NCBI GenBank assembly: GCA_003451635.1 | Contig: DMAT01000002.1 | Coordinates: 1-6,320 of the forward strand | Source of the DNA: Syntrophus sp. (in: bacteria) | Lineage (GTDB): Bacteria > Desulfobacterota > Syntrophia > Syntrophales > UBA8958 | DNA length: 6,320 nt | Direction of reading: 5' to 3' | Shown here: positions 4,916 through 6,320 of the stretch, piece after piece | How the letters are laid out: every line of letters begins with the position of its first letter | Numbering within the stretch: the first letter of the stretch is position 1 | Program-made: the position numbers and the translations under genes | Notes under the pieces: generated by a model | Databases searched by the model: none | The model's input: only the letters and a program-made list of their open reading frames with translations | Told to the model about the DNA's origin: nothing

Positions 4916-5251
4916 CTAAAATCTCCTTCTGCCACCACCGCCGCCGGCGCCGCCGCCACCGCCGGGTCCACGCTTCTTAAAACCGCCGCCACCGCCACGC
5001 CCGCCTTCTTCCCGGGGACGCGCTTCGTTGACATTCAGAGCCCGACCGTTTATTTCCTTGCCATTAAGCCCGCTGATGGCTGCCAGACCCTCAGCCTGTT
5101 CAGGCATTTCAACAAACCCGAATCCCTTGGACTGATTGCTGAACTGATCCCTGATAATATTAACCGATGCGACTTTTCCGAACCCCTCAAAAGCCTTCTG
5201 CAAATCTTCCTCGCTGATGGTGTAAGCCAAATTCCCTACGTAAATATTCAT
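4916..5251 (-). CDS. RRM-domain RNA-binding protein with Gly-rich tail
   Basis: A 111-aa single-RRM protein. RNP2 is IYVGNL (3-8) and RNP1 is KGFGFVEM (42-49), which carry the aromatic residues that stack on RNA bases. The domain covers about residues 1-77, followed by a low-complexity RG/G-rich tail (83-111) like those of the bacterial and cyanobacterial Rbp families. Such proteins bind single-stranded RNA and are often cold-induced or act as RNA chaperones; the target here is unknown. The ATG at 5251 has AGGAGG 5 nt upstream, an excellent SD. No convincing promoter was found in the 122-bp gap upstream, which holds a 12-bp direct repeat. A strong terminator follows the gene. Confidence 0.93.
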   Translation of the reverse strand: MNIYVGNLAYTISEEDLQKAFEGFGKVASVNIIRDQFSNQSKGFGFVEMPEQAEGLAAISGLNGKEINGRALNVNEARPREEGGRGGGGGFKKRGPGGGGGAGGGGGRRRF

Positions 5252-5277
5252 TACATCCTCCTTTTATAAGGTCAAAT

Positions 5278-5303
5278 ACCGTTCCCCTTTAACCGTTCCC
5301 CTT
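5278..5303. repeat. Tandem 12-bp direct repeat upstream of the RRM gene
   Basis: ACCGTTCCCCTT occurs at 5278-5289 and again at 5292-5303, a 14-bp period, 26 bp upstream of the RRM start codon. On the minus strand each copy reads AAGGGGAACGGT. Two head-to-tail copies so near a start could be regulator half-sites or a leader RNA element; nothing more is visible in 5252-5373. Confidence 0.6.
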
Positions 5304-5373
5304 AAAAAATGACAAATCCCTCTGCAACGACCTATGGATGGTAAATTGGCGCTACGAATCTCATCATCATTGA

Positions 5374-5577
5374 CTATTCCGTCGGCCCCGCCGGTTCCGC
5401 CGTCGGTCCCACCGGTTCCGCATCCCCATCAGCAGGCGCCACAAGCTGAATCTCTTCCCCCTCCTGCTCATCCTGCTTCTTCTTGCCCTGCCGACGCGCC
5501 ATTTTTTCCTGGGCGTCCTGCCGGCGTTTTATCTCCTTTTGCCGCTTGAAAAATGTGTTCTGATTTCGTTTCGCCAT
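5374..5577 (-). CDS. Small Lys/Arg-rich protein of the MAKRNQ type, function unknown
   Basis: A 67-aa protein. The N-terminal half (1-35) is a strongly basic, probably helical segment: MAKRNQNTFFKRQKEIKRRQ and onwards to RRQGKKK. The C-terminal half is acidic and Pro-rich and ends in two copies of a 7-residue repeat, AEPVGPT and AEPAGPT. Small proteins with a MAKRNQ-like start recur in delta-proteobacterial genomes as conserved hypotheticals. The basic half suggests nucleic-acid or ribosome contact, but that is inference. AGGAGG lies 4 nt before the ATG, an excellent SD. The upstream small ORF ends just before this SD, so the two are probably cotranscribed. Confidence 0.8.
   Translation of the reverse strand: MAKRNQNTFFKRQKEIKRRQDAQEKMARRQGKKKQDEQEGEEIQLVAPADGDAEPVGPTAEPAGPTE
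5379..5420. repeat. 21-bp tandem duplication within the 67-aa gene
   Basis: Units 5379-5399 and 5400-5420 differ at only two positions (5386/5407 and 5390/5411). The unit length keeps the frame and encodes the duplicated AEP(V/A)GPT heptapeptide, so it looks like a recent in-frame slippage or duplication event in the Pro-rich tail. Confidence 0.8.
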
Positions 5578-5585
5578 AGTCCTCC

Positions 5586-5744
5586 TTATCCGATCTTTTT
5601 CAAAGCCGCTTCCTGAGCTTTATCAAGATCTGAGGTCCAAATAAAAAACCCCAGACGCCTTTCCTCTGGCTCTGGGATGACAATATTAAACCAAAACCGA
5701 CTCAGAAGTAGGGTCAATATCTCTTTATTGATGGTCTTTGTCAA
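5586..5744 (-). CDS. Small conserved-looking protein (52 aa), TTG start, function unknown
   Basis: The frame is open from a TAA at about 5762 to a TAA at 5586-5588. The preferred start is TTG at 5744, with GAGG 9 nt upstream; another TTG at 5759 would add 5 residues, and no ATG is available. The product reads like a real soluble protein: MTKTINKEILTLLLSRFWFN, then IVIPEPEERRLGFFIW, then TSDLDKAQEAALKKIG. Its stop directly abuts the AGGAGG of the 67-aa gene (stop-to-ATG gap 8 nt), a tight operon arrangement. I do not recognise the family. Two competing readings exist. TTGACA at 5744-5739 with GATATT 17 bases on could be a promoter for the 67-aa gene. The hairpin at 5650-5676 could be the terminator of the upstream crotonase gene. 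Confidence 0.55.
   Translation of the reverse strand: MTKTINKEILTLLLSRFWFNIVIPEPEERRLGFFIWTSDLDKAQEAALKKIG
5642..5676 (-). terminator. Possible terminator of the crotonase gene, or a hairpin inside the small ORF
   Basis: CCCAGA (5650-5655) pairs with TCTGGG (5671-5676), and GCC (5657-5659) with GGC (5668-5670), leaving an 8-nt loop. On the minus strand the hairpin runs into GGTTTTTTAT. The shape fits an intrinsic terminator about 120 nt after the crotonase stop. However, the same bases code for PEPEERRLGFF in the 52-aa ORF, so the two calls compete; a dual role (attenuation) is possible. Confidence 0.4.
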
Positions 5745-5795
5745 GATATTTTTCCTCAATTACATCGGGCACTCCATCGTGTCAACAGATCGCCT

Positions 5796-6320
5796 TCATT
5801 GCCCTTTGAAGCTGGGAGCGCGCTTCTCTAAAAAGGCGTTTACCCCCTCCCGATGATCTTCCGTTCCCAGACAGAACAACTGGATACCCGTCTCCAACTC
5901 GATGCCCGCCTGGAGATCAAGTTTGTCGCTCTGGTTGAGGACCTTCTTCATGAGGCCGATGGCAAGGGGGGCGTAGCAAGCCAATTGTTCAGCGAAGCTC
6001 CGGGTCTCTTCCCATAATTTCTCGTCTTCGACAACCCGGTTGACGAGACCGATTTGAAATGCCCTGTCGGCGTTGATGATATCGCCGGTAAACATGAGTT
6101 CCTTGGCCCGGTGCAGACCGATGGTCCGGGGCAGAAAATAGGTGGCGCTGCCATCGGGAATCAGGCCGATCCGGACAAAGCTCTGGGAAAAGCGGGCGGC
6201 AGCGCCGCAAAAGATGAGATCACAGGACAAGGCCAGGCTAAAGCCGGCGCCGGCGGCGACGCCGTTCACCATGGCAATGACAGGTTTGGACATTTGGACA
6301 ATGGCATTGACGATGCGGGC
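5796..6320 (-). CDS. Enoyl-CoA hydratase/isomerase (crotonase) family, C-terminal part (5' end outside window)
   Basis: About 174 residues remain, open through the right edge; the ATG at 6293 is internal because ARIVNAIVQ continues upstream in frame. The oxyanion-hole segment is KPVIAMVNGVAAGAGFSLALSCDL, typical of crotonases acting on acyl-CoA thioesters in the cytoplasm. In the active-site region the hydratase Glu (usually EI in a PEI-type motif) is absent: the sequence is FSQSFVRIGLIPDGSATYFLPR. The Asp in IPD sits where PaaG-type isomerases carry theirs. This favours a CoA-ester isomerase (PaaG-like ring-1,2-epoxyphenylacetyl-CoA or delta3-delta2 enoyl-CoA isomerase) over a classical hydratase. 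The end LEKRAPSFKGQ is the usual family C-terminus. The exact substrate cannot be set from this part. Confidence 0.93.
   Translation of the reverse strand, partial: ARIVNAIVQMSKPVIAMVNGVAAGAGFSLALSCDLIFCGAAARFSQSFVRIGLIPDGSATYFLPRTIGLHRAKELMFTGDIINADRAFQIGLVNRVVEDEKLWEETRSFAEQLACYAPLAIGLMKKVLNQSDKLDLQAGIELETGIQLFCLGTEDHREGVNAFLEKRAPSFKGQ

Noticed and set aside
5258..5275. TTGACC / TATAAA promoter directly before the RRM gene
   Set aside because: The -10-like TATAAA abuts the SD, so transcription would begin in or after AGGAGG and remove it; the two boxes are also nearly contiguous.
1..6320. tRNA, rRNA or known riboswitch
   Set aside because: No cloverleaf with a GTTCRANNC-type T-arm, no rRNA core sequence and no recognisable riboswitch core was found by eye on either strand.

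Overview
The window reads as chromosomal DNA of an anaerobic or facultative bacterium, most likely in the former Deltaproteobacteria (Desulfobacterota, perhaps near the Syntrophales). This placement is inferred from gene content only: an aconitase next to a eukaryote-like (type II) isocitrate dehydrogenase, a REP-associated transposase with a long C-terminal extension, and a small 'MAKRNQ' Lys-rich protein. No rRNA or other phylogenetic marker is present.

Layout. Plus strand, 1-2598: the 3' end of an aconitase gene, then icd (NADP-type isocitrate dehydrogenase), then rlmN (23S rRNA A2503 methyltransferase). The icd stop and the rlmN start overlap by 4 bases, so this looks like one transcription unit joining two consecutive TCA steps to a ribosome-modification gene. 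From 2599 to 2956 lies AT-richer DNA with a near-consensus promoter (2679-2707), a 27-bp near-perfect palindrome (2795-2821) and a short signal-peptide ORF (2873-2977) that breaks off inside a repeat.

From 2957 to 4045 is a compact 1,089-bp mobile unit. It holds a Y1/HUH (RAYT-type) transposase gene, 3021-4028, bracketed by 24-bp inverted repeats that match at 23 of 24 positions and each contain a small hairpin. A consensus-like promoter just inside the left end places the predicted transcription start on or next to the transposase ATG, so the mRNA is probably leaderless.

The rest, 4065-6320, is on the minus strand. Read in the direction of transcription (right to left) it holds: a 5'-truncated crotonase-family gene; a small 52-codon ORF starting with TTG; a 67-aa Lys-rich protein; an RRM RNA-binding protein with a Gly-rich tail; a strong intrinsic terminator; and a YefM-YoeB toxin-antitoxin operon with a TGTACA operator. 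The toxin gene ends 19 bp from the right end of the transposase unit.

The least explained stretch is 4700-4810. It carries two hairpins and an exact 21-nt copy of an internal segment of icd, oriented so that a minus-strand transcript would be antisense to icd mRNA. That copy, the transposon-like unit with its related GGGAC-containing palindromes, and the small hidden ORF are the items most worth checking.
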